Positions 34,090 to 44,993 of a DNA stretch of 64,000 bases are shown in pieces (within the stretch, counting starts at the first letter, position 1; each line of letters starts with the position of its first letter). The stretch is taken from positions 25,634,001-25,698,000 of the forward strand of contig NC_073643.1 of the NCBI RefSeq assembly GCF_029407905.1, in the 5' to 3' direction. Below the pieces are notes generated by a model. It saw nothing but the letters and a program-made list of their open reading frames with translations, made no database searches and was not told where the DNA came from. The DNA is from Bubalus kerabau (taxonomy: Eukaryota > Chordata > Mammalia > Artiodactyla > Bovidae). A program made the translations under genes and the position numbers.

Positions 34090-34249
34090 GGGAATGATAA
34101 TTTTATTTAAATTTATGTTATGAGACAGATAATGCCATTAAATCCTCACTAAATCCCATGAAGCTGATACTCTTATAATTCACCAGCCAATGAGAAAACC
34201 GTACCTCAGAGAGGTTATACACTGTTCCCAAGGTCATGTAGCTAAATCA
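34090..34249 (-). mobile_element. MIR, left part, interrupted by BovB
   Basis: 'attaaatcctcactaaatcc', 'tacctcagagaggttataca' and 'cccaaggtcatgtagctaaa' are an antisense MIR. It resumes at 35343 ('gtggtgacaaaagatttaaa'). Confidence 0.8.
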
Positions 34250-35332
34250 GTTCTGTTCAGTTCACTTGCTCAGCTGTGTCTGACTCTTTGCGATCTCATG
34301 GACTGCAGCATGCCAGGCTTCCCTGTCCATCGCCAACTCCCAGAGCTTACTCAAACTCAATCCATAGAGTCAGCGATGCCATCCAACCATCTCATACTCT
34401 CTTGTCCCCTTTTCCTCCTGACTTCAATCTTTCCCAGCATCAGGGTCTTTTCCAAGAAGTCAGTTCTTCGCATCAGGTGGCCAAAGTATTGGAGTTTCAG
34501 CTTCAGCATCAATACTTCCAATGAATATTCAGGACTGACTTCTTTTAGGATTGACTGGTTGGATCTCCTTACAGTCCAAGGGACTCTCAAGAGTTTTCTC
34601 CAACACCACAGTTCAAAAGCATCAATTCTTCAGTGCTCAGCTTTCTTTATAGTCCAACTCTCACATCCATACATGACTACTGGATAAACCATAGTTTTGA
34701 CTAGATGGACCATTGTTGGCAAGGTAATGTCTTTGCTTTTTAATATGCTGTCTAGGTTGGTCACAAATTTTTTTCCAAGGAGCAAGCGTCTTTTAATTTC
34801 ATGGCTGCGGTTACCATCTGCAGTGATTTTGTAGCCCAAGAAAATCAAGCCTGCCACTGTTTCCATTGCTATTCCATTCCATCTATTCACCATGAAGTGA
34901 TGGGACTGGATGCCAAGATCTTAGTTTTTTGAACGTTGAGTTTTAAGCCAACTTTTTCACTCTCCTCTTTCACTTTCATCAAGAGGCTCTTCAGTTCTTT
35001 GCTTTCTGCCATAAGAGTGGTGTCATCTGCATATCTGAGGTTGTTGATATTTCTCCAGGCAATCTTGATTCCACCTTGTACTTCATCCAGCCTGGCATTT
35101 CACATGATGTACTCTGAATAGAAGTTAAATAAGCAGGGTGACAGTATACAGCGTTGACCTACTCCTTTCCCAATTTGGAACCAGTGTGATGTTCCATGTC
35201 CAGTTCTAACTATTGCTTCTGCATACAGATTTCTCAGGAAACAGGTAAGGTGGTCTGGTATTCCCATCCCTTGAAGAGTTTTCCACAGTTTGTTGTGATC
35301 TACACAGTCAAAGACTTTGGCATAATCAATAA
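34250..35332 (-). mobile_element. BovB LINE inserted in a MIR
   Basis: About 1.08 kb of BovB 3' sequence in antisense. The target site 'agctaaatca' is exact at 34240-34249 and 35333-35342. It is truncated within RT motif A ('tcataatcaataaag'; FIDY is the last conserved block) and covers RT to 3' end. The minus-strand fragments at 34357-34590 and 34630-34893 are RT thumb and C-terminal remnants with frameshifts between them. Confidence 0.96.
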
Positions 35333-35342
35333 AGCTAAATCA

Positions 35343-35400
35343 AGTGGTGACAAAAGATTTAAATCCAGCAGTCTAATTTCAAAGGTAAGATTTTAACCAG
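35343..35400 (-). mobile_element. MIR, right part
   Basis: 'gtggtgacaaaagatttaaa' and 'cagtctaatttc' continue the MIR broken at 34249, consistent with the BovB target duplication. Confidence 0.6.
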
Positions 35401-35416
35401 TAATAAATGCTCCCTC

Positions 35417-35846
35417 TGCTGAGACCTACCCCTAGGCCATAGGTGTAAGGCCTTGCACCAAGACTACAGAAGCAGAGCCCAGAACCAAGGTCACCCCTAA
35501 GGATGACTGAGTGCCTTTGTAATCATTGCCAAAGGTACCCTTCATCATCACTGATCAGGCTTCCTGACCCCAAATGAGGCAAAAGGGCCCACCTTGGCAC
35601 TCACCCTATAGCATGCTAACCAATCACCTAAACAACCTTCCAGCAGGACTCTGCTTTCTTTTCAGGCTCTAAAAATTGGCTACTAACCCATGAAAAGCAT
35701 CGACTCTCCCTTGTCTGTTAGGAGGTCAGCTCACTGCACTCACAGTGTCCACATTGTCTCTGCTCTTGCTTCTTAGTAAACTCATTCCCTTCTGAAATGC
35801 TGTGTTTGGAAATCCTTTTCCAACCTGTGCTTGGACTGCCTCAACA
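35417..35846 (+). mobile_element. Solo LTR of an endogenous retrovirus (ERV1-like)
   Basis: A 430-bp unit with TG...CA ends ('tgctgagacc' to 'cctcaaca') is flanked by a perfect 'ccctc' (35412-35416, 35847-35851). Inside, in promoter order, are CCAAT ('aaccaatcacc', about 35619), a TATA-like 'ctctaaaaatt' (about 35667), a pyrimidine-rich R region, and a polyadenylation-like 'agtaaa' after 'ttgcttctt' (about 35769). No internal retroviral genes adjoin, so this is a solo LTR left by recombination. The class is inferred from layout; the 5-bp target is unusual for ERV1. Confidence 0.75.
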
Positions 35847-35851
35847 CCCTC

Positions 35852-36149
35852 CACAATATTTCACTTTATAAACATCTGCCTCATGGCCTTAACCAATAAT
35901 TTACACCAATAGAGTAATTAGGTAGCAAAACTAAAAGAGGCCTGTCACACTCTGGCCACAATGCTCTCCTTTTTCGGATAAGGATGCTGAGGTCAACCAC
36001 ATTAATAAAATTCACTATCCAAAGTGCTATCAGAAGTTAGTAGCAAGAGTGGCAACAGAATCCAGAACTTGTAAACTTACGATGTTTCCCCCTACAGTAG
36101 GCAGAGCTGCCCATTTCTTGAAGAATTTAACCCATAATAAAAACCATTT
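35852..36149. other. Stretch with a possible MIR/L2 trace
   Basis: 35940-36090 loosely resembles an antisense MIR ('ggataaggatgctgaggtca'), too diverged to assert. Confidence 0.35.
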
Positions 36150-36247
36150 GGAGAGAAGGAAGGAAGGGAGGGAGGGAAGGAGGAAAGAAAGGAGGGTAGA
36201 AAAGAAGGAAAGGAAGGAAAGAAAGAGAAGTAAAAAAAAAAAAAGGG
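36150..36247. repeat. GGAA/GAAA purine tract
   Basis: A 98-bp strand of almost pure purines, interrupted only by T at 36197 and 36231, ending in an A run. A 68-codon Lys/Arg/Glu-rich frame across it is an artefact. Confidence 0.95.
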
Positions 36248-36769
36248 CTATATAATCTGATTATTAGAAAAAACTGCCTGAATCTTTTATGTTGCTTGTG
36301 CTATTATTATTATTATTTCATTTGTATGATCATATATCATACTTCTGTTGTATAAGAAAATACACTTGTCCCCATATGGAGGTTAAGTACGAGAAGCTCA
36401 AGCAATTCATCTGCCCTCATTTAATAATGACAATGGAAAGAAAAACTGTTCATGTGTGGAGAGTGATGGTCATTGAATAAAGTGCCTTATATTGAAAAGT
36501 TGATGGAACTGTAGTGTAACATTTCCATTCCCCTACTATCAATAATACAGGGTGGCACTCTTACAGAACACCAATAAAAATAATGCAAATTCTCGTCTTA
36601 CCAAGACAGATACAAGAGGCAGGAAAGGAAGAAATAATGCCACTACTGAAATTATTTGTAATTCTTCACTTCCAAAAAGGAAAAAGAGGCTGAACCTAAA
36701 CTCTTAAGTTTCCACCTGCCTTATCTTAATTTTTAGCCTCATTTCTCTTATACAAGACATAAATTAGCT
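36248..36769. other. Single-copy AT-rich stretch
   Basis: Holds a short (ATT)n at about 36303-36317. No gene seen. Confidence 0.45.
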
Positions 36770-36890
36770 GTTTTCTCTGATGCACCATGCAGAAGGCCAA
36801 TGGGCAGATGAACTGATAAGCATACTCTCTTGCCCAATGCCTAGCACACAGGTTGCTCCCAAAACATTCTGAATGTGAGAATAAACGAGT
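36770..36890 (+). mobile_element. L2 3' end
   Basis: 'cccaatgcctagcacacagg' and 'tgtgagaataaacgagtg' fit the sense L2 terminus at low identity. Confidence 0.45.
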
Positions 36891-36904
36891 GTAGCAAAGA
36901 TTCC

Positions 36905-37320
36905 TGCCTGTCCACCAAGATCTATTTAACTTTTTTCCAGGATACTATTCTAGATGCTATTTCTCAGCTTCCCACACATAGCCAAAGAAGGCCATGTGAC
37001 TGAAGTCCAAACAAGGTGAACAAATGGAACTATAAAGCCTCTCGCTAGCTGCTCGATGCTCTTTCCTTCACTTTACTGACGGGAAATGTGACGCCCAGAA
37101 ATATCCTAAAGGCAGGCATATATGAAAGAGGCCGTGTCCTCATCTGCCTCAATCCCTGAACAACTATGTAGATAGGATGACCACCAATCTCTCTAAGTCC
37201 TGGACATGAACCACCCTGGATTTCTACAAACTTGAGAACTAAAACTCTGTTACTGAGTCAACGCATTTTGAGTCCATTTGTTGCACCTCTTTATTCTGTT
37301 TAAAGAAATACAATGTATAG
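36905..37320 (+). mobile_element. Probable old LTR-like repeat
   Basis: 'aaggccatgtgactgaagtc', 'ccctgaacaactatgtagat' and 'tgagtcaacgcattttgag' before 'tttgttgcacc' recall a common mammalian LTR whose end reads '...taagccactgNgattttg'. The family is not secure. Confidence 0.4.
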
Positions 37321-37446
37321 TCACAGAATCCAAGCCCCAATCACAGTGTGGTATCTAAGTTTTACACTATACATTTGTGATAACAAAACACAATTAACGA
37401 AACAGCTCGCAACTGCTCCCTTTTGCACAGATGACACAAAAAGCCA

Positions 37447-37654
37447 TGTTGCTGTTGTCTGATTGCCAAGTCAAGTCTGACTCTTTGAGACCCTATGGAC
37501 TGTAGACCACCAGGCTCCTCTGTCCATGGGATTTCTAAGGCAAGAAACTGGAGTGGGTTGCCATTTCCTTTTCCAGGTTTCCTGACCGAAGGATCAAACT
37601 TGCGTCTCTTGCACTAGCAGGCAGATTCTTTACTGCCGAGGTACCTGGAAGCAC
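37447..37654 (-). mobile_element. Bov-tA SINE
   Basis: Full tRNA-like head on the right and BovA body on the left, minus strand, moderately diverged. No target duplication found. Confidence 0.88.
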
Positions 37655-38472
37655 AATAGCTGGTGGGAGCTCATTTTTCTACTAACACTTGCCTTTAGAA
37701 AAAGACCTTTGTATTGGCATTTTTTTATTATTAAAAATATTTTTAAATTTTTATGCAGATATATGTATTACAAATATTCTAAGGAGCTTCTGTTTTAAGG
37801 TCTTCTTAGCTGTAATGGAGCTCTTTCTTCAAAAAGATAAACTCAAACCTAAAATTAGTGTGCTGGTGGACAAAGACAATGAAACCTGCCTGACCTTTCC
37901 TGTGAAAGTATTACATTCCCAGAGAGGAAAGCTTTACCAGTGTACAGGGACAACATATCTCTTGGTGACTTAACAACCTGTGTGTGGGTGAAGGAGATAG
38001 AGAGAAAGAGTGTGCCTTGCAGGTACGACCCATCATTCTATTAATACTCTGTATAATAAAAAACAGTTCAAGGTGGCATTTATATTAAAGTCAGTGTGCT
38101 CTGCATGCCATTTGCATCTTCTCTGATAGTGGAGGTATCAGAAACACTAATAATGCCTTACTGTTAAAAAAAATACAGAAAGATTGGATATTATATTTTG
38201 AAACTGACATGAGAAGAGCTGTTGGTCATTTTCTGTGTTAATACAGCAGGTGTCTTGACACCATCTCAGACCCACAGACTGATAAGAAGTCCATGCACGG
38301 TCAGCATACAACCAAAGTGGATGCAGAAAGCAGACACTAGCAGCTGAAATGTTATGGTGCATTAAATGTTAGCCATATATCTTTTTTTTTTTTACATACA
38401 AATGCCTCCTTCCACTTTATAGAACTATAGAACTTTATAGAAACTTAGAAAACACAAAACTGAGCGATAAGG
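37655..38472. other. Single-copy stretch
   Basis: No repeat recognised. A 94-codon frame at 37689-37973 has no domain that I know; its start is AT-rich and hydrophobic, its end more mixed. Octamer-like 'atttgcat' lies at about 38111. Parts of 38200-38350 have balanced composition and could be conserved non-coding DNA. Confidence 0.4.
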
Positions 38473-38480
38473 ATTCTCAA

Positions 38481-38699
38481 AGTTGCTGTTACTGTTTAGT
38501 GGCTAAGTTGTGTCTGCCTCTTTGTGACCCCACGGACTGTAGCCCACCAGGGTCCTCTGTCCATGTGCCTTCCCCAGCAAGAATATTGGAGTTGGTTCCC
38601 ATTTCCTTCTGCAGGGAATCTGATCAACCCAGGGATCGAACCCACATCGCCTTCATTGCAGGCTGACTCTTTACCACAGAGCCACCAGGGTTCTTTACC
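38481..38699 (-). mobile_element. Bov-tA SINE
   Basis: Minus-strand element with head 'ccctggtggctctgtggtaa'. The target site 'attctcaa' occurs at 38473-38480 and 38700-38707. The 62- and 86-codon frames over it are incidental. Confidence 0.93.
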
Positions 38700-38804
38700 A
38701 TTCTCAAGGTAAAAAGACCTAAAAACAGTGTGGACTGTGGACTGTGCTTCATCCAACCCAAATACCTATTTTTATCTCAAAGAATGCCTAGTGATATACA
38801 AGTA

Positions 38805-38940
38805 GCTACACTTAAAAGCCCACTTCAAATATTACCACCTCTTCGAAGTCTTCCCTGACTTGCTCCTGTCTTTCCCTGTCCAAAAAAGAAAGGTAATCTG
38901 CCTTTCATGCACTCTTATAATTCTAGGTTCTCATCAAAAA
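38805..38940 (+). mobile_element. L2 fragment
   Basis: 'cacttcaaatattaccacct', 'cttcgaagtcttccctgact' and 'tgcactcttataattctagg' match the sense L2 region just before its terminus. Confidence 0.65.
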
Positions 38941-40928
38941 ATAAATCATCAGTGTTCATCATCATCATCACCATCATTAACATGAAATGGATAATTACTA
39001 GGAACATAAAATAGGCAAATGTTCTTATCTGGATGAGAAAATGTGTAATCAGAATTATTCTATTTGAATTAAATAGTTCAATGGGAACAGTTAGAAGAAC
39101 ACTGTGAAACAGGATATCAATTTCCATCTGATGCATGGATTACTAGTATCTTCAAACTTAAGAGTGGAGCCCCTCAACACAGTCCTGGAACAGAAGAATA
39201 AGTGGTTATCTCACATTTTCTTAGCTTTCATGAGATGTAGAATATAGCTTTTGTAGAAAGTGGGGTACCCTTATATGCTTCAATAAACAGCAAAGTAAAA
39301 AGAAAAAGGAAAATACACCCAGTATTAACCTGAAAGTGAACAGCAGAGGTTTTGCAAAACCAGCTGTTCTTTTTCTTTCTTTTTCAATTGATGTATGTCA
39401 GGACAGTGTAAAAGGGGCGAGTTGAACATCTGGACCAAAACCAAGGCGTTTAACATTTTCAAGCAATTCACAGGCGTGGATGATTTATGATGCTATTCTG
39501 AGATTTTTATCATGTGTCCTCTCAACTTTATGAAATGTGGACAGGCACATAAACCTGGTGACACTTCATGACATAAAAACAGTGATTGAAGACTGATAAA
39601 GGAGAAAAAAAAAGAAGAATCGTTTTTGTTTGGATGTGTTACAAACAGAGCGGGCCCCCGGGAAGATGAGTTGAATTCTGCTCCAGCCACAGCCCATTTC
39701 AGCTCTGGACAGGAGCTTTGTGTTTTAGCAATCATGGGCTTTTTCTATCTCCAGAAAAAGTGGAAAAGGATCTGCGGCTTAACTGATGTACCAGTGTGGC
39801 CTTTTTCACTAGAGAACCTGAGCAGTAATATTACTGAGTACTGAAAAGCCTTAAAGAAAATAAGGCCTCTGTGATAAACATTTTATCTACAAAATGACCC
39901 ATCTAATTCAGTTTTGACAAAAAAGAAAAAAAAAACAGTAAAAAAGAAAAAAGAAAGCAAAAACAAAGACGTGAAGACGGGGAAGGTAGGATGGCTTTTT
40001 GACATACCAAGGAAAATAAAAACAGCATGACAGGTTGTCAAAGATTAAGCTTGTTTATAAATCATTTGTCTAACAGGCATTCCCTGTAAGAAGATAATGC
40101 CCCTAGGTAGCAATTTCTATTTTGTGGCAACAATATGCCATATATTTAGAAATACTAGAAACTGTCTACTGTCATCAACTTGTTGATTAGTTTCAGACAA
40201 TATGCAGACTCATTAAACCTCTTATAACTGGAACAGATTTGCACCATGACTGTTTAAGATAACACATTCTATGTACACTGTCAGACGGATTTTCATTTCT
40301 TAAAGTGTATCACTTCATTTAACCATAATCACTATACTTTGAATTTGCTCAAATAAGCAATAGGCCTTAGCATAAAATGTTATCCTATGTTTATATACAG
40401 GTATAGTATTTTAGACAAGTTATTTGTCTTCTCATTTATTTTATCAATATTTCAACTGGTGACACTTGATTAGTATCAGAGCACAAAGAATATGATCTTT
40501 TATTTCATCATTAGATAAAAATTGAAACATTCATTTATATTTTCTGTATTTATGAGAGTTTTGGCATTCAGACTTTTTAATTTCCTCATGGTCAATCATG
40601 TTTAATGACTAAAGCATAAATATTTTATTGCTTCTAGTAATTACCTCTCATTAGGAACATAGGCTTCTTCTTCTTCTTCTTTTTTTTTTTTTTTTGCAAA
40701 GAAACCCTGGACTTTAGAATGGTCCATCAGGAATATGTGATGTTTTTCTTTACACAGAGATATGAGACCAGTGCACGAGATTTCTAGTTATGTGGCAGTG
40801 AAACAGGCTCCACAGTACCTACTCTGTAAATAATATTGGGTAATTAAATATTCACTAGCAACAATTTTAAGTTAAACTCTTTAATATCAGTAACTGACAT
40901 GACATCAAAAGAGAAAAGAACAACTCTT
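38941..40928. other. Long single-copy stretch with candidate conserved element
   Basis: Holds an (ATC)n run at about 38957-38979, an A-rich tract at about 39919-39960 and a (CTT)n/poly(T) at about 40666-40696. Between 39590 and 39850 the composition rises ('gagcgggcccccgggaag', 'ggatctgcggctt'), with no repeat match and no credible gene. I see no exon with splice sites. Confidence 0.45.
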
Positions 40929-40937
40929 CTTTCTAGA

Positions 40938-41130
40938 TTGTTGCTCAGTTGCTCTGTCATGTTCGACTCTTTGCAACCCCATGCACTGTATCCCACCAGG
41001 CTCCTCGGTCTATGGGATTTCCCAGGCAAGAATACTGGAGTGTTGCCATTTCCTTTTCTAGGAGATCTTCTCAACCCACGTCTCCTGCATTGGCAGGCAG
41101 ATTCTTCACCACTGAGTCACCGGGGAAGTC
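40938..41130 (-). mobile_element. Bov-tA SINE
   Basis: Minus-strand full-length element. Target copies 'ctttctaga' (40929-40937) and 'ctttctaaa' (41131-41139) differ at one base. Confidence 0.9.
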
Positions 41131-41139
41131 CTTTCTAAA

Positions 41140-41822
41140 TACTAGAGCTAAACTGCCTCAAGAAGCATGTAAGTCAACCTTGCTATATGTAAAAGGATTT
41201 TAAGGGAGCTGAGTGACATTATCTGCAGAGCCTAGCTCCATCTAGAAGCCAGGGATGGGAATCCTGAATGTCCCTCCCAGGCCAATCTACCTTGTGACCT
41301 ATAGACTGAAGACTGCAAATGACAGTTTTTGAGTATCACCTTCAGCCTCAGGAATCCATCTTCCTTTGCTGAATTAGACACTTAGCCTACACAAGAACCC
41401 TTTCCCTCAGGGCTTCTAAAATAGAGCTGCTTAATTATGTGTGCCACACAGCCCAGAGAACAAAAGTCCTCCTAATCATAGCAAAGAAATCATTATTATT
41501 GATTAAAATGTCATTTCAGTCAGAGATCAGGAACCCCCAAAATCATTTTTTGCTTTCCAAATTAAACATAAAAAGTTTAAACTGTAAGTAAAATGCCATT
41601 CTGGGCTATTGCAACGAATTTCCAATAATAGTATCTGCTTTACAGTGGTTCAAAAACACTGTCTTAATTAGGGTGACCTTTAAAGAGCTTTTCTACAACT
41701 GAAATCCTTTAAAATACTTCTGCATATACTACATTCACATGCTATCTGCCCAAATATAATTATAAAAACTTTAAAATCACAACTTAATATTTGTTTTAGA
41801 TGCCAATTACTATTTTGTCCTT
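41140..41822. other. Single-copy stretch
   Basis: No gene or repeat recognised. Confidence 0.45.
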
Positions 41823-41834
41823 CTGTCAAACATT

Positions 41835-42774
41835 CAGTTCAGTTCAGTTCAGTTTAGTCGCTCAGTCACTGTCCGGCTCTTTGCAACCCCTATTGGGGGC
41901 AGGAGGAGAAGGGGACGACAGAGGATGAGATGGCTGGATGGCATCACTGACTCGATGGATGTGAGTCTGAGTGAACTCCGAGTGAACACCAGGGAGGCCT
42001 GGTGTGCTGCAATTCATGGGGTCGCAAAGAGTCGGACCTTTGTTGGCAAAGTAATGTCTCTACTTTTTAATATGCTATCTAGGTTGGTCATAACTTTCCT
42101 TCCAAGGAGTAAGCGTCTTTTAATTTCGTGGCTGCAATCACCATCTGCAGTGATTTTGGAGCCCCCCAAAATAAAGTCTGACACTGTTTCCACTGTTTCC
42201 CCATCTATTTCCCATGAAGTGATGGGACCAGATGCCATGATCTTCGTTTTTTGAATGTCAAGCTTTAAGCCAACTTTTTCACTCTCCTCTTTCACTTTCA
42301 TCAAGAGGCTTTTTAGTTCCTCTTCACTTTCTGCCATAAGGGTGGTGTCACCTGCATATCTAAGGTTATTGATATTTCTCCTGGCAATCTTGATTCCAGT
42401 TTGTGCTTCTTCAAGCCCAGCATTTCTCATGATGTACTCTGCACAGAAGTTAAATAAGCAGGGTGACAATATACAGCCTTGACGTACTGCTTTTCCTATT
42501 TGGAACCAGTCTGTTGTTTCATGTCCAGTTCTAACTGTTGCTTCCTGACCTGCATATAGGTTTCTCAAGAGGCAGGTCCTGTTCAAGCTGGTTTTAGAAA
42601 AGGCAGAGGAACCAGATATCAAATTGCCAACATCCGCTGGATCATTGAAAAAGCAAGAGAGTTCCAGAAAAACATCTATTTCTGCTTTATTGACTATGTC
42701 AAAGCCTTTGAGTGTGTGGATCACAGTAAACTGTGGAAAATTCTGAAAGAGATGGGAATACCAGACCACCTGAC
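41835..42774 (-). mobile_element. BovB LINE with two internal inversions
   Basis: One insertion bounded by a perfect 12-bp target duplication 'ctgtcaaacatt' (41823-41834, 42775-42786). From left to right: the BovB end and tail in minus orientation (41835-41891); the C-terminal RWLDGITD part through 'gcaaagagtcgg' in plus orientation (41892-42035); RT from motif B back through ITLPTKVR in minus orientation (42036-42574); and the motif A region (QAGFRKGRGTRYQ to KEMGIPDHLT) in plus orientation (42575-42774). The stretch between LPTKV and the DSLEKTLMLG equivalent is missing. The rightmost flip matches twin priming; the left one needs another event. Confidence 0.95.
42014..42574 (-). pseudogene. 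BovB RT central remnant in rearranged copy
   Basis: The minus-strand frame reads RT from CLLRNLYAGQEATV through QGCILSPCLFNFCAEYI to the catalytic box, here YAGD instead of YADD, so one catalytic Asp is lost. It continues to SRDITLPTKVR. The formal open frame of 255 codons also includes antisense BovB sequence at its start, which makes a meaningless hybrid peptide. Confidence 0.88.
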
Positions 42775-42786
42775 CTGTCAAACATT

Positions 42787-43019
42787 AGATTTCTTTTTAG
42801 GAGCCATTAAAAGATATACAATTTTAATACATCCTTATACTAGGTTTGAATTAGCCTAACTGCTAAAAATTGTGCTCTTGAAGTAAGGGTAGAGTATACA
42901 AAATGCAGAACTTGCTTCAAGATACCAAGCAAATATTATGCAGTATATCTGTTTGGAAGTGTTTAGCAGATATGGCATATACAATTGTTTAATTCTTTGG
43001 TTTTCAGTGTTAATAAAAC
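42787..43019. other. Single-copy AT-rich stretch
   Basis: No gene or repeat recognised. Confidence 0.4.
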
Positions 43020-43299
43020 ACTTCTACATACTTTAATTCACTTGGAAATTACAGCATTCCTGGGAAGAACAAAAATAGTCTTCTATTTTAGGGATGAGGA
43101 CATAGGTTCATGTAAAGAAACCTGGCTCATCTCTAAGTCTTTATTTCATCAGCAAATATCCTGAGCCACGTAGGGCCTAAGTCACAGCTCGTCTGATGTT
43201 CACTAAAGATCAACATTACTTCCGTGTCTGTAATCACTGGATGAACCTTTGAGATTAAGTCCTCTAACCTCAGTGCTTTCCTATCTTAAAAAATTGGGG

Positions 43300-43420
43300 G
43301 TTGGGAAGGATTAGAAATAAAGTGATTTTTCCAAGATCAAACAATTTTTTTAGCGCCTACCTGACACTGGACCCCAGATCTTTCGACTCCCATTCAACTG
43401 TTCTTCCTATCATCTTCTGT
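43300..43420 (-). mobile_element. MIR (MIRc-like)
   Basis: 'aaagtgatttttccaagatc' and 'ctgacactggaccccagatc' followed by 'tttcgactcccattcaact' fit an antisense MIR. 43020-43150 ('tttagggatgaggacatagg') may be a second, weaker MIR. Confidence 0.55.
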
Positions 43421-43623
43421 CTGTTTTGTCCTCAAGAAATGAATACCTAAAAACTTTCTAGTCAGACTCTAAATGCCAGCAAGCTAGTCCTGAAAGACAA
43501 TGGAACTGTCTTTAGAAACTTTTTTATTTTTTCTTTCTAAATACATTTTTTTAGAAGATACTAATGATTGGAACCTGATGTCTAATTTCAGCTATGTCCC
43601 TCATTTCGAGTTTTTGAAGGATG

Positions 43624-43840
43624 GATCAGATCAGATCAGATCAGATCAGTCGCTCAGTCGTGTCCGACTCTTTGCGACCCCATGAATCGCAGCACGCCAG
43701 GCCTCCCTGTCCATCACCAACTCCCGGAGTTCACTGAGACTCACATCCATCGAGTCAGTGATGCCATCCAGCCATCTCATCCTCTGTCGTCCCCTTCTCC
43801 TCTTGCCCCCAATCCCTCCCAGCATCAGAGTCTTTTCCAA
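43624..43840 (-). mobile_element. BovB LINE, short 3' end with GATCA tail
   Basis: Begins with four 'gatca' units, then the antisense BovB end to 'agtcttttccaatg'. The target site 'tgaaggatg' is at 43615-43623 and 43841-43849. By eye very close to the copy at 49583-50231, hence young. Confidence 0.95.
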
Positions 43841-44003
43841 TGAAGGATGATACACTTCCTCTATGGACCCATAAGCATAGCATATGTCACATTTTTAATA
43901 AATAAGCAAGATTATCCAAGTTAGCTATACTGTTACTGTACTCTAGATTCTGTATCCAGTCACATATTTCCAGGCACAAGGTGTATCAATCTTTGTACTT
44001 ATT

Positions 44004-44983
44004 TTTTTTAATTTTATTTTATGTTTAAACTTTACAATATTGTATTAGCTTTGCCAAATATCGAAATGAATCTGCCACAGGTATATCTGTGTTCCCCATC
44101 CTGAACCCTCCTCCCTCCTCCCTCCCCATACCCTCCCTCTGGGTCGTCCCAGTGCACCAGCCCCTAGCATCCAGTATCGTGCATCGAACCTGGACTGGCG
44201 ACTTGTTTCATACATGATATTATACATGTTTCAATGCCATTCTCCCAAATCTCTCCACCCTCTCCCTCTCTCACAGAGTCCATAAGACTGATCTATACAT
44301 CAGTGTCTCTTTTGCTGTCTCGTACACAGGGTTATTGTTACCATCTTTCTAAATTCCATATATATGCGTTAGTATACTGTATTGGTGTTTTTCTTTCTGG
44401 CTTACTTCACTCTGTATAATAGGTTCCAGTTTCATCCACCTCATTAGAACTGATTCAAATGTATTCTTTTTAATGGTTGAGTAATACTCCATTGTGTATA
44501 TGTACCAAAGCTTTCTTATCCATTCATCTGCTGATGGGCATCTAGGTTGCTTCCATGTCCTGGCTATTATAAACCGTGCTGCGATGAACATTGGGGTACT
44601 CGTGTCTCTTTCCCTTCTGGTTTCCTCAGTGTGTATGCCCAGCAGTGGGATTGCTGGATCATAAGGCAGTTCTATTTCCAGTTTTTTAAGGAATCTCCAC
44701 ACTGTTCTCCATAGTGGCTGTACTAGTTTGCATTCCCACCAACAGTGTAAGAGGGTTCCCTTTTCTCCACACCCTCTCCAGCATTTATTGCTTCTAGACT
44801 TTTGGATCACAGCCATTCTGACTGGCGTGAAATGGTACCTCATAGTGGTTTTGATTTGCATTTCTCTGATAATGAGTGATGTTGAGCATCTTTTCATGTG
44901 TTTGTTAGCCATCTGTATGTCTTCTTTGGAGAAATATCTGTTTAGTTCTTTGGCCCATTTTTTGATTGGGTCATTTATTTTTC
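44004..44983 (-). mobile_element. Young bovine-type L1, 3' 1 kb, with target duplication
   Basis: Poly(T) at 44004, then the antisense 3' UTR and ORF2 end. Target copies 'tgtacttatt' flank it (43994-44003, 44984-44993). The 3' UTR holds 'ggtcgtcccagtgcaccagc' and is shared with the plus-strand copy at 60628-61137. Confidence 0.95.
44349..44983 (-). pseudogene. L1 ORF2 C-terminal end, frame open
   Basis: An unbroken minus-strand frame gives the L1 ORF2 C-terminal zone: INDPIKKWAKELNRYFS, MANKHMKRCSTSLIIREMQ, a Cys-rich CWRGCGEKGTLLHCWWEC segment (CX3CX7HX4C type), the RTWKQPRCPSADEWIRKLWY region and final EKHQYSILTHIYGI. Endonuclease and RT were lost by 5' truncation. The first five codons of the formal frame are host flank, so no functional protein is implied. 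The open frame shows the copy is recent. Confidence 0.92.
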
Positions 44984-44993
44984 TGTACTTATT

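Noticed and set aside
36049..36255. Lys/Arg/Glu-rich 68-codon frame as a charged protein
   Set aside because: Translation of a GGAA/GAAA purine tract.
37689..37973. 94-codon frame as a possible exon or secreted peptide
   Set aside because: The hydrophobic first half is produced by T-rich DNA. No domain or conserved motif, and no evidence of transcription.
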